Below are positions 1 to 7,894 of a stretch of DNA of 64,000 bases, piece by piece (position 1 is the stretch's first letter; each line of letters opens with the position of its first letter). The DNA is taken from NCBI GenBank assembly GCA_000696115.1, contig JJOH01000016.1, forward strand, positions 1 through 64,000. Direction: 5' to 3'. The stretch comes from Streptomyces olindensis. GTDB taxonomy: Bacteria > Actinomycetota > Actinomycetes > Streptomycetales > Streptomycetaceae. Under the pieces are notes generated by a model. It was not told the origin of the DNA. It ran no database searches and saw only the letters and a program-made list of their open reading frames with translations. A program made the translations under genes and the position numbers.

Positions 1-1308
1 GAGACCGGCGCTCGCGGCGGCCGGAGCCGTGGCGGACCCCGGCCCCCCGGCCACGGACCCCGCACCCACGGCCTGCGCAGCCAGCCCCCGCATCCCCGAC
101 CCGTTCGTCTCGCTCACCAGCCGGTCCACGGCCGCCGTGCCCGAGCTGTAGCTGGTCCCATTGCCCAGCTCGGGCACGGCGGCTCCCCTCCTGGACGTCC
201 CGTAGAGCACCTGTTCCAGGCCGGACACCAGGCGACGCACGTCCACCTGGGGGCGCACCACGAGACGCAGGAAGCGGCTGGACGAGCCGATCTTGTTGCC
301 GCACTCGCGGACCAGGATCCGGTGCTCGGTGAGCATCCGGTCCCGGACCACGGTGCCCTCGGCGCCCACGGGGAGGCGCACGAAGAGGAAGTTGCCCTGG
401 GAGGGGTAGACCGTCAGACCGGGCAGCGCGGAGAGCTGACTCGCCATGTCGAGGCGGTCACGGCGCACCTGCTGCAGGCTCTGCGCGTACTCGGAGCCGT
501 GCTCCTTCAGCATGAAGACGACGTGCTCGGCGAAGGAGTTGAGGTTCCACTTCGGCAGCATGGAGCGGACCCGCCCGGCGAGGGCCGGGTTGGCGACGAG
601 GTAGCCGAAGCGGATGCCGTGCAGGCCGAAGTTCTTGCCGAGGCTGCGCAGGACGATGACGTTGGGCCGCAGCATCGCCTCCTGGACGACGGACGGTTCG
701 GCCTCGGCGTCCGCGAACTCCAGGAACGACTCGTCGATGACGACCAGGTCCAGGTCGGCCATGGCGTCCATGAACTGCACGATGGCGTGCTTGTGCAGGA
801 AGCCGCCGTCGGGGTTGTTCGGGTTGCAGATGACGGCGACGCGCGTGCCCCGGGCGCGGATGAACTCGGCGTACTGGGCGAGGTCCAGGGCGAAGCCGCT
901 GGACTCCTGGAGCGGGAACATGTCGACCCGCTTGCCGGTCTCCATCGGCTGGTCGGTCCAGCGGCCGAAGGTGGGGACGGGGACGGCGAGGGACTCGCGG
1001 ACGAGCAGGTGGTCGATCCAGGTGATGAGCTCGGTGGAGCCGTTGCCCATCGCCACGCACTGCGGCGGGAGCTGGAGCAGGCTGCACAGCTCGGCCGTGA
1101 TGGTGTCGGCGCTGCTTGGGTAGTACGTGATGATGTCGCGGAGTTTGCCCGCCATGTCGTCGAACATGGCCGGGGTGGGGAAGTACGGGTTGCACGGGAT
1201 ACAGAAGTCCACGGGGCCGGCTCCCTCGCCGCCCTCACGTGTCAGAGCCGCCATCGACGGGCTGTGGGCCGCGGTGCTGCGGAACAGCGACGTGACGTTG
1301 TCGGCCAT
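1..1308 (-). CDS. HisC-like PLP aminotransferase, C-terminus off the window
   Basis: Fold-type I aminotransferase resembling histidinol-phosphate aminotransferases. The start ATG at 1308 is preceded by a GGAGG box 4 nt upstream. Visible motifs are NPNNPDGG (residues 162-169), the PLP-pairing Asp in VVIDES (about 192), SLGK with the Schiff-base lysine (K225) and the phosphate-binding Arg of GIRFGY (about 233). The catalytic domain appears complete by about residue 365. It is followed by a low-complexity Ala/Gly/Ser tail that is still open at base 1, so the protein is longer than a normal HisC (about 360 residues). It lies downstream of the mutarotase, separated by a strong hairpin, so it is probably a separate unit. 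The substrate cannot be read from sequence. Confidence 0.85.
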   Translation of the reverse strand, partial: MADNVTSLFRSTAAHSPSMAALTREGGEGAGPVDFCIPCNPYFPTPAMFDDMAGKLRDIITYYPSSADTITAELCSLLQLPPQCVAMGNGSTELITWIDHLLVRESLAVPVPTFGRWTDQPMETGKRVDMFPLQESSGFALDLAQYAEFIRARGTRVAVICNPNNPDGGFLHKHAIVQFMDAMADLDLVVIDESFLEFADAEAEPSVVQEAMLRPNVIVLRSLGKNFGLHGIRFGYLVANPALAGRVRSMLPKWNLNSFAEHVVFMLKEHGSEYAQSLQQVRRDRLDMASQLSALPGLTVYPSQGNFLFVRLPVGAEGTVVRDRMLTEHRILVRECGNKIGSSSRFLRLVVRPQVDVRRLVSGLEQVLYGTSRRGAAVPELGNGTSYSSGTAAVDRLVSETNGSGMRGLAAQAVGAGSVAGGPGSATAPAAASAGL

Positions 1309-1357
1309 GGAACCTCCGTATGAGGCGGGCCCGTTGGGGACGGCCGGACCCGACGTT

Positions 1358-1395
1358 TAAGGGCGGCCCGCGCGGGGGAGCGCGGGCCGCCCTTA
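1358..1395 (-). terminator. Hairpin terminator after the exported mutarotase
   Basis: Perfect inverted repeat: TAAGGGCGGCCCGCG at 1358-1372 pairs with 1381-1395, loop of about 8 nt. There is no T-tract, as is common in Streptomyces. It lies between the mutarotase stop and the aminotransferase start. Confidence 0.75.
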
Positions 1396-1481
1396 GATAC
1401 GGAGGCAGCGGTGGCGCTGTTCAACCACTGAGGCTTCCCTCAGAAAATTGTGTGCCACCTGTGAAGACGGTCAGCGGCCGG

Positions 1482-2630
1482 TCAGCAACCGAACGTGTGG
1501 ACCGTCGTCGTGCGGTACGTCTGACCGGGGCGCAGCACCGTCGACGGGAACGACGGCTTGTTCGGCGAGTCCGGGAAGTGCTGCGTCTCCAGGCACAGCG
1601 CGTCGCCCTGCCGGTAGGTGCGGCCGGACGGGCCGGTGAGGGTGCCGTCGAGGAAGTTGCCGGAGTAGAACTGCAGGCCCGGCTCGTTCGTGGCGATCTT
1701 CATGGTGCGGCCGGAGGCGGGGTCGCGCAGGGTGGCGACGTGCTCGGGCCGGGCGGTGATGCCCTTGTCGAGGACCCAGTTGTGGTCGAAGCCCTTGGCG
1801 GTGACCAGCTGCGGGTGGGAGACGCGGATGTCCCGGCCGATCGGCTTGGCCTTGCGGAAGTCGAAGGGGGTGCCCGCGACCTTGGTCAGCTCGCCGGTGG
1901 GGATCAGGCCCGAGTCGGTGGGCGTGTAGCGGGAGGCCGCGATGTGCAGCTCGTGGTCCTCGATGGTGCCGCTGCCCTCACCGGCCAGGTTCCAGTAGAC
2001 GTGGCTGGTGAGGTTGACGACGGTGGCCTTGTCGGTGGTGGCCTCGTAGTCGATGCGCCAGTCGCCGTGCTTGGTGAGGGTGTACGTGACCTTCGTCTTG
2101 AGCGTGCCCGGGTAGCCCATCTCCCCGTCGACGCTCGTGTAGTACAGGTACAGGCCGACATCGGAGCCCTTGGTGAACGGCTCGATGTCCCAGACGCGCT
2201 TGTCGAAGCCCTGGGCGCCGCCGTGCAGGCTCTGCTCGCCGTCGTTGACGGAGAGCTGGTAGTTCTTGCCGTCGAGCGTGAACTTGCCCTTGCCGATGCG
2301 GTTGCCGTACCGGCCGATCAGGGCGCCGAAGTACGGGCTCTTGGCGACGTAGTCCTCGATGGTGTCGAAGCCCGCGGAGACGTTGGCGTAGCGGCCGCGA
2401 CGGTCGGGGATCTCCAGGGACTGGACGATGCCGCCGTAGGAGAGGACCTTCAGGCGGGTGCCGCCGTTCTCCAGCGACCAGCTGTAGATCTTGGTGCCGT
2501 CGGCGAGCTTGCCGAAGAGCGTCTTCACCGGCTTCCTGCCTCCCGTGGCGTGCGCCGTGCCGCCGAGCGTGGTGGCGGCTATGCCCGCCGCCGCGGCTCC
2601 CGCGATGACCGTGCGTCTGTTCAGTTCCAT
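1482..2630 (-). CDS. Tat-exported aldose 1-epimerase (galactose mutarotase family)
   Basis: Interconverts alpha and beta anomers of an aldose, here probably outside the membrane. The N-terminus MELNRRTVIAG with twin Arg 5-6, a hydrophobic stretch and an AHA-type cleavage site near residue 28 is a Tat signal. Family motifs follow: GRYGNRI, HGGAQGFD, the catalytic-His region TSHVYWNL, GFDHNW and the catalytic Glu in CLETQHFPDSPN. ATG 2630 has GGTGGAG upstream; an in-frame GTG at 2642 would add four residues and is less likely. It lies just downstream of the sugar ABC transporter, past a hairpin, which fits anomer conversion before uptake. A second, cytosolic mutarotase is at 31381-32352. Confidence 0.9.
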   Translation of the reverse strand: MELNRRTVIAGAAAAGIAATTLGGTAHATGGRKPVKTLFGKLADGTKIYSWSLENGGTRLKVLSYGGIVQSLEIPDRRGRYANVSAGFDTIEDYVAKSPYFGALIGRYGNRIGKGKFTLDGKNYQLSVNDGEQSLHGGAQGFDKRVWDIEPFTKGSDVGLYLYYTSVDGEMGYPGTLKTKVTYTLTKHGDWRIDYEATTDKATVVNLTSHVYWNLAGEGSGTIEDHELHIAASRYTPTDSGLIPTGELTKVAGTPFDFRKAKPIGRDIRVSHPQLVTAKGFDHNWVLDKGITARPEHVATLRDPASGRTMKIATNEPGLQFYSGNFLDGTLTGPSGRTYRQGDALCLETQHFPDSPNKPSFPSTVLRPGQTYRTTTVHTFGC

Positions 2631-2667
2631 GTGCGGCTCCACCTCATTGGGAAACTGCTTCCGAAAG

Positions 2668-2699
2668 GACCGGGCCCCGCCTTCCGGCGGGGCCCGGTC
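2668..2699 (-). terminator. Hairpin terminator after mmsB-like permease
   Basis: Perfect 14-bp stem (GACCGGGCCCCGCC at 2668-2681 with 2686-2699) and a TTCC loop. It sits immediately downstream of the permease stop and before the mutarotase gene, so readthrough into the mutarotase may be limited. Confidence 0.8.
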
Positions 2700-2703
2700 T
2701 GTT

Positions 2704-3948
2704 CTACGAACCGACCTTGCGCTTGTTCCACACGTCGAACCCGACCGCCGCCAGCAGCACCATGCCCTTGATGACCTGCTGCCAGTCGGTGCCGATGCCG
2801 ACGAGGTTCATACCGTTGTTCAGCACGCCCAGGACCAGGCCACCGATGATCGCGCCGAGGACGGTGCCGACACCGCCGCTCATCGACGCACCGCCGATGA
2901 ACGAGGCCGCGATCGCCTCCAGCTCGAAGTTGAGGCCGGCCTTGGGAGAGGCCGCGTTGAAGCGGGCGGCGAAGACCAGACCCGCCAGGGCCGCGAGCAT
3001 GCCCATGTTCAGGAAGACCAGGAAGGTGACCTTCTTGTCCTTCACACCCGACAGCTTGGCCGCCGGGAGGTTGCCGCCGATCGCGTAGATGTGGCGGCCG
3101 ATGATCGCGTTGCGCATCACGTAGCCGAAGCCGACGAGCAGCACGCCCAGGATGAGCAGCACGATCGGGGCGCCCTTGTAGCTGGCCAGCAGCATCGTCA
3201 GCGTGAGGATGGCGGCGCCGATCGCGACCAGCTTCAGCAGGAACAGCTTGGCGGGCGGGACGTCCAGGTTGAACTCCTGCTGCCGCTTGCGGTCACGGAC
3301 CTCCTGGAAGATCACGAAGGCGATCATCGCGAAGCCCAGCAGCAGGGTCAGGTTGTGGTAGTTGGTCTTCGGGCCGACCTCCGGCAGGAAGCCGTTGGCG
3401 ACCTTCTGCAGCCCCTCGGGGAACGGGCCGAGCGTCTGGCCCTCCAGGAAGATCTCCGTCAGACCACGGAAGATCAGCATGCCCGCCAGGGTCACGATGA
3501 ACGACGGTATGCCGCCGTAGGCGATGAAGAAGCCTTGGATGGCACCCGCGGCCGCGCCCACGGCCAGGCACAGCACCACGGCGAGCGGCCATGGCATGTC
3601 TTGTTTGACCATGAACACGGCGGCCATCGAGCCGACGAACGCCGTCAGCGAGCCGACCGACAGGTCGATGTGGCCCGCGATGATGACCAGCATCATGCCG
3701 ATCGCGAGGATCAGGATGTAGCTGTTCTGCAGCACCAGGTTGGAGACGTTGCGCGGCAGCAGCAGGTCGCCGTCGGTCCACACGGCGAACAGGACCACGA
3801 TCAGGCCCAGCGCGATCAGCATGCCGTACTGCCGCATGTTGCGGCGCATGCCGTCCATCACCAGCTGCAACAGTCCGTCGCCGGTGGCCGCCCCTCCCTT
3901 GCCGGGCGGCGCGGGGGCCGGCGTCTTGGCGGTCACGTCCGTGCTCAT
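2704..3948 (-). CDS. mmsB: Multiple-monosaccharide ABC transporter permease (MmsB/XylH type)
   Basis: Membrane channel of a sugar importer of the ribose/xylose (CUT2) class, 414 aa. After a Pro/Ala/Gly-rich cytoplasmic N-terminus, many hydrophobic helices follow, with the family segment AGHIDLSVGS (near residues 92-101) and the coupling region AASFIGGASMSGGVGTVLG near the C-terminus. Its start overlaps the stop of the ATPase gene by 4 nt (ATGA at 3945-3948), so translation is coupled. It partners the ATPase (3945-5495) and lipoprotein receptor (5543-6655). Substrate range is unproven; relatives take up xylose, arabinose, glucose or galactose. Confidence 0.92.
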   Translation of the reverse strand: MSTDVTAKTPAPAPPGKGGAATGDGLLQLVMDGMRRNMRQYGMLIALGLIVVLFAVWTDGDLLLPRNVSNLVLQNSYILILAIGMMLVIIAGHIDLSVGSLTAFVGSMAAVFMVKQDMPWPLAVVLCLAVGAAAGAIQGFFIAYGGIPSFIVTLAGMLIFRGLTEIFLEGQTLGPFPEGLQKVANGFLPEVGPKTNYHNLTLLLGFAMIAFVIFQEVRDRKRQQEFNLDVPPAKLFLLKLVAIGAAILTLTMLLASYKGAPIVLLILGVLLVGFGYVMRNAIIGRHIYAIGGNLPAAKLSGVKDKKVTFLVFLNMGMLAALAGLVFAARFNAASPKAGLNFELEAIAASFIGGASMSGGVGTVLGAIIGGLVLGVLNNGMNLVGIGTDWQQVIKGMVLLAAVGFDVWNKRKVGS

Positions 3949-5495
3949 CGGGATACCTCTTTGTCCTTCGTCATCTGACGCATCAGCGATTCCTGGGAGG
4001 CCTCGGCCCGCGAGAACTCACCCGTCAGCCGCCCCGCGGCCATCGTGTAGATGCGGTCGCACATGCCGAGCAGCTCGGGCAGCTCGGAGGAGATGAAGAC
4101 GACCGCCTTGCCCTGGGCGGCCAGCTGGTCGATGACCGTGTAGATCTCGTACTTGGCACCGACGTCGATACCGCGCGTCGGCTCGTCCAGGATCAGCACG
4201 TCCGGACCCGAGAAGATCCACTTGCTGAGGACGACCTTCTGCTGGTTGCCGCCGGACAGCTTGCCCACCGGCTCGAAGACGGTCGGCGCCTTGATGTTCA
4301 TCGACTTGCGGAAGCCCTCGGCGACCTGCCGCTCCTCGTGCTCGTCGACCACACCGCGCTTGGCGACCTTGCCCAGGGCGGTCAGCGAGATGTTCCGGTT
4401 GATGGTGTCGATGAGGTTCAGGCCGTAGTGCTTGCGGTCCTCGGTCACGTACGCGATGCCGTGCTTGACCGCCTCGGGGACGGTCTTGGTGCGGATCTCC
4501 GTGCCGTCCTTGAGGACGGTGCCGCCCGCGTACCGGCCGTAGGTGCGCCCGAAGACGCTCATCGCGAGTTCGGTGCGGCCGGCGCCCATCAGTCCCGCGA
4601 TGCCGACGATCTCGCCGCGCCGCACCTGGAGCGACACGTCGTCGACGACCTTGCGCTGCTGGTCGATCGGGTGGTGCACGGTCCAGTTGCGGATCTCCAG
4701 GGCGGGCGCGACGCCCTCCTCGGGCTCGTGCGGCGACCGCTCCGGGAAGCGGTTCTCCAGGTCACGGCCGACCATGCCGCTGATGATCCGGTCCTCGGTG
4801 GTCTCCGGCGCCTTCACATCGAGGGTCTCGATGGTCTGGCCGTCGCGGATGATCGTCACCGAGTCGGCGACCTTGCGGATCTCGTTGAGCTTGTGGGAGA
4901 TGATGATCGAGGTGATGCCCTGCTTCTTCAGCTCCAGGATCAGGTCCAGGAGCTTGCCGCTGTCCTCGTCGTTGAGCGCCGCGGTCGGCTCGTCGAGGAT
5001 GAGCAGCTTCACCTTCTTCGACAGGGCCTTGGCGATCTCCACGAGCTGCTGCTTGCCCACGCCGATGTCGGCGACGCGGGTGTCCGGGTGGTCGGAGAGA
5101 CCGACCCGGCGCAGCAGTTCGCTGGCGTGACGCAGGGTCTCGGTCCAGCTGATGATCCCGCGCGTGGCGTGCTCGTTGCCGAGGAAGATGTTCTCCGCGA
5201 GGGAGAGGTAGGGCACCAGGGCCAGCTCCTGGTGGATGATCACGATGCCGCGCTCTTCGCTGGCCCTGATGTCCTTGAACTGGCAGACCTCCCCCTCGAA
5301 GAGGATGTCACCCTCGTAGGTGCCGTGCGGGTGGACGCCGGAGAGGACCTTCATGAGGGTCGACTTGCCGGCGCCGTTCTCCCCGCAGATGGCGTGGACC
5401 TCGCCCTGCTGGACGGTCAGCGTGACGTCCGACAGCGCCTTGACGCCGGGAAAGGTCTTGACGATCGAGCGCATTTCCAGGACGGGTCCCGCCAT
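3945..5495 (-). CDS. mmsA: Sugar ABC transporter ATPase with two nucleotide-binding domains (MmsA/XylG type)
   Basis: Energises sugar import. Two tandem ABC domains are visible. The first has Walker A GENGAGKST and Walker B LLILDEPTAAL, with a signature region reduced to IGVGKQQL. The second has a degenerate Walker A (GLMGAGRTE) and an intact LSGGNQQK signature with ILDEPTRGIDVG. This asymmetry is normal for CUT2 ATPases. ATG 5495 is chosen because GGAAGG stands 7 nt upstream; a TTG five codons earlier would swallow that site. It overlaps the permease start by 4 nt and follows the receptor gene by 47 nt, forming one operon. Confidence 0.93.
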   Translation of the reverse strand: MAGPVLEMRSIVKTFPGVKALSDVTLTVQQGEVHAICGENGAGKSTLMKVLSGVHPHGTYEGDILFEGEVCQFKDIRASEERGIVIIHQELALVPYLSLAENIFLGNEHATRGIISWTETLRHASELLRRVGLSDHPDTRVADIGVGKQQLVEIAKALSKKVKLLILDEPTAALNDEDSGKLLDLILELKKQGITSIIISHKLNEIRKVADSVTIIRDGQTIETLDVKAPETTEDRIISGMVGRDLENRFPERSPHEPEEGVAPALEIRNWTVHHPIDQQRKVVDDVSLQVRRGEIVGIAGLMGAGRTELAMSVFGRTYGRYAGGTVLKDGTEIRTKTVPEAVKHGIAYVTEDRKHYGLNLIDTINRNISLTALGKVAKRGVVDEHEERQVAEGFRKSMNIKAPTVFEPVGKLSGGNQQKVVLSKWIFSGPDVLILDEPTRGIDVGAKYEIYTVIDQLAAQGKAVVFISSELPELLGMCDRIYTMAAGRLTGEFSRAEASQESLMRQMTKDKEVSR

Positions 5496-5542
5496 GGTCG
5501 TGCCTTCCAATCAGTGGTGAATCGTCGGTCGGTTGGCGGCGG

Positions 5543-6655
5543 TTACTTCAGGTCGCTTTCCTTGATGTAGCCGGAGTCGACGACCGTCTTCTGGTAGTTC
5601 GACTTGTCGACGGCGACCGGCTCCAGCAGGTACGCCGGGACGACCTTCGAGCCGTTGTCGTAGGTCTTGGTGTCGTTGACCTCGGGCTTCTTGTCGTTGA
5701 GCAGGGCGTCGACCATGTTGGAGGCCACCTTCGCGAGCTCGCGGGTGTCCTTGTAGACGGTCATCGACTGCTGGTCGGCGATGATCGACTTCACCGAGGC
5801 GACCTCGGCGTCCTGGCCGGTGACGATCGGCAGCGGCTTGCTCTTGGAGCCGTAGTCGTCGGACTTCAGCGCCGAGAGGATGCCGATGGAGATGCCGTCG
5901 TAGGGGGAGAGGACGGCGTCGACGCGCTCGCGCTTGTAGGCCGAGGTCAGGATGTCGTCCATGCGCTTCTGGGCGGTGCCGCCGTCCCAGCGCAGGGTGG
6001 TGACCTGGTTGAGCTTGGTCTGGCCGGAGCGGACGACGAGCTGCTTCTTGTCGATGTAGGGCTGCAGGACGTTCATCGCGCCCTGGAAGAAGTAGCGGGT
6101 GTTGTTGTCGTCGTTGGAGCCGGCGAACAGCTCGATGTTGAAGGGGCCCTTCTTGGAGCCGTCCTTCAGGCCGAGCTTCTCGACGATGTAGGTGCCCTGG
6201 AGCTCGCCGACCTTCTCGTTGTCGAAGGAGGCGTAGTAGTCGACGTTCGGCGTGCCGAGGATCAGGCGGTCGTAGGAGATGACCGGGATGTTGGCGTCCT
6301 TGGCCTGCTGCAGCACGTTGTTCATCGACTTGTTGTCGATGGCCGCGACGATCAGCGCCTTCACACCCTGGGTGATCAGGTTCTCGATCTGCGAGACCTG
6401 CTGGTCCGGGTCGTCCTCGCCGTAGACCAGCTGGGTCTTGTAGCCCTTGGACTCCAGGTCCTTCTTGACGTTGTTGCCGTCGGCGATCCAGCGCTCGGAG
6501 GACTTGGTCGGCATCGCGATGCCGATGGTGCCGCCCTTGGCGTCCCCCTCGCTCTCCTTGCTGCCGCCCTCACTGTTCTGGCCGCAGGCGGACAGGGTCA
6601 GGGCGAGGGACGCGGCTCCGGCTATGGCGGCGAGAGCGGCTCTGCGGTTACGCAT
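5543..6655 (-). CDS. chvE: Sugar-binding lipoprotein (ChvE type)
   Basis: Extracellular receptor of the sugar importer, in the periplasmic-binding-protein class seen in ChvE/XylF. The N-terminus MRNRRAALAAIAG plus a hydrophobic segment ends in the lipobox LSAC (Cys 24), so the mature protein is lipid-anchored. IGIAMPTKSSERW and the VTGQDAEVASVKSI segment are typical of the family. Three ATGs are clustered (6664, 6661, 6655). AAGGA overlaps the first and sits 8 nt before the third, so 6655 is used. It is the first gene of the receptor-ATPase-permease operon. A candidate operator lies upstream, inside the end of the preceding gene. Confidence 0.92.
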   Translation of the reverse strand: MRNRRAALAAIAGAASLALTLSACGQNSEGGSKESEGDAKGGTIGIAMPTKSSERWIADGNNVKKDLESKGYKTQLVYGEDDPDQQVSQIENLITQGVKALIVAAIDNKSMNNVLQQAKDANIPVISYDRLILGTPNVDYYASFDNEKVGELQGTYIVEKLGLKDGSKKGPFNIELFAGSNDDNNTRYFFQGAMNVLQPYIDKKQLVVRSGQTKLNQVTTLRWDGGTAQKRMDDILTSAYKRERVDAVLSPYDGISIGILSALKSDDYGSKSKPLPIVTGQDAEVASVKSIIADQQSMTVYKDTRELAKVASNMVDALLNDKKPEVNDTKTYDNGSKVVPAYLLEPVAVDKSNYQKTVVDSGYIKESDLK

Positions 6656-6796
6656 GATCATCATCCTTGATCTGTGTGCAGGGCTCGGTCTGGGGGCGCG
6701 AAGTCGCTCCGGGTGGTCGTGCCGGAAAGACCGAGAAGAGATGTGTGGGATTGTGCGCGGCTGTGTCTTCTTTTGTGAAGGCGAGTAGCCGGAACG

Positions 6797-7765
6797 TTAT
6801 GACGAGATTTCGAACCGTTGCAGATCGCCCGGCAGCCGCGAACCGAGCGGCGCCATGTCGCCGTCCGCTCCGTGGCGGGCCAGAAGATCCAGGGCGAGCC
6901 GGCCGCGGCGCACGCGCTCCTTGGCGGTGGCCAGGGTCAGCTCCCGCATGTGGTGCCCGTAGGGGTAGATCCCGGGCGCCTTGGACAGGCCGAACTTCAG
7001 GTAGAGCGGTGCGCCGCGCCGGATCAGCTCGGCGACCTCGTACATCCGGACGTAGCCGCCGAGGTCGTCGGGCGCCTCGATGTACATGTCCATCGGGGCG
7101 CCGGACACCCGGCGGATCTCGGTGAGGTGATCGAGCGTCAGATCGCTCGGCACGTTGACCGAGTCGGCGCCGAGGCGCTCGTACACCGCGTACGCCGCCG
7201 GGTTGACGGGGCCGATGAGCGCGCTCACCTTGAGCGTCGTGTCGGCCGGGATGATGCCGGCCGCGCGGGCGCGGTGCAGCGTCCACAGCACGCCCTCGTC
7301 GGCGACGAGCAGGCACTTGACGCCCAACTCCGCAGCTCTGACGGCGTCTTCCACACAGCCGGCGACAGCGTCGTGGCCGCGGGCGCGCAGTCCGGCACCC
7401 CGCGAGTCGGTGCGCGTGGACCCGCCGATGTCCCAGGTGCCGCGCGGGCCGGTGAACAGGCACAGCTCGATGTCGCGCTCGCCGGTCGCCTCGACCATCT
7501 CGGTGATCTCGGCGTCGGTCAGCATCCACACACCGCTGCCCTGGCTGATCCGGTGGATCGGCACGTCCAGCCGCGAGGCCTCCTTCAGGACCACCGCCAG
7601 TGCCTCGGGGCCCTCGCACGAGGGGATCTCGGTGCGCCAGCGGCCGCCGCCGGGGAAGGAGTGCGGCGAGGCGTCGGCGGGGTCGAGGGCGGGCGCGTTC
7701 AGGCCGAGTGTGGTGAGCGCCTGCTCACCGGGCCTGCGGGCTGCCGTGGTGGAAGCGTCGGTCAC
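6797..7765 (-). CDS. TIM-barrel protein, distantly U32-peptidase-like, sugar-cluster associated
   Basis: A 322-residue soluble protein of uncertain activity. Alternating strand/helix pattern and segments such as GVKCLLVADEGVLW, GADSVNVPSDLTLDHL and APMDMYIEAPDDLGG suggest a TIM barrel related to U32 'peptidases'. The Cys-containing U32 signature is absent. The start is GTG 7765 with AAGGAC 6 nt upstream. It is located between the sugar-acid enzymes and the transporter on the same strand and carries the shared motif GTTCGATATTTCGG 15 nt upstream of its start. A role in the same sugar pathway (an aldolase-like or isomerase step is possible) is inference. Confidence 0.6.
   Translation of the reverse strand: MTDASTTAARRPGEQALTTLGLNAPALDPADASPHSFPGGGRWRTEIPSCEGPEALAVVLKEASRLDVPIHRISQGSGVWMLTDAEITEMVEATGERDIELCLFTGPRGTWDIGGSTRTDSRGAGLRARGHDAVAGCVEDAVRAAELGVKCLLVADEGVLWTLHRARAAGIIPADTTLKVSALIGPVNPAAYAVYERLGADSVNVPSDLTLDHLTEIRRVSGAPMDMYIEAPDDLGGYVRMYEVAELIRRGAPLYLKFGLSKAPGIYPYGHHMRELTLATAKERVRRGRLALDLLARHGADGDMAPLGSRLPGDLQRFEISS
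6802..6815 (-). promoter_or_regulatory. Candidate sugar-regulon operator upstream of chvE
   Basis: On the minus strand the sequence reads GTTCGAAATCTCGT, matching the motif found upstream of the other genes of this cluster. It lies inside the last codons of the TIM-barrel gene, about 150 nt before the chvE start. Confidence 0.35.
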
Positions 7766-7779
7766 AGGAATGTCCTTCG

Positions 7780-7793
7780 GTTCGATATTTCGG
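7780..7793 (+). promoter_or_regulatory. Candidate sugar-regulon operator upstream of the TIM-barrel gene
   Basis: GTTCGATATTTCGG, an exact 14-nt match to the copy at 10183-10196 upstream of the dehydratase. Its position, 15-28 nt before the start codon, would block transcription or initiation if a repressor bound. No regulator gene for it is present in the window. Confidence 0.5.
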
Positions 7794-7848
7794 ACGAGGT
7801 TCGCGGCTCGGGGTGGGGCAAGGCCCCGGCAGGGGGCAGGGCTGGGTG

Positions 7849-7891
7849 TACGCCGGTACGGGAGCCGTCAGGTTGCCCCCGTACCGGCGTA
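7849..7891 (-). terminator. Hairpin at the end of the zinc dehydrogenase gene
   Basis: Perfect 14-bp inverted repeat (TACGCCGGTACGGG at 7849-7862 with 7878-7891), loop 15 nt, beginning 3 nt after the dehydrogenase stop codon. Confidence 0.65.
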
Positions 7892-7894
7892 CGT

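Noticed and set aside
7849..7891. Operator reading of the TACGCCGGTACGGG inverted repeat
   Set aside because: Position immediately after a stop codon and a 15-nt loop fit a terminator better than a regulator site.
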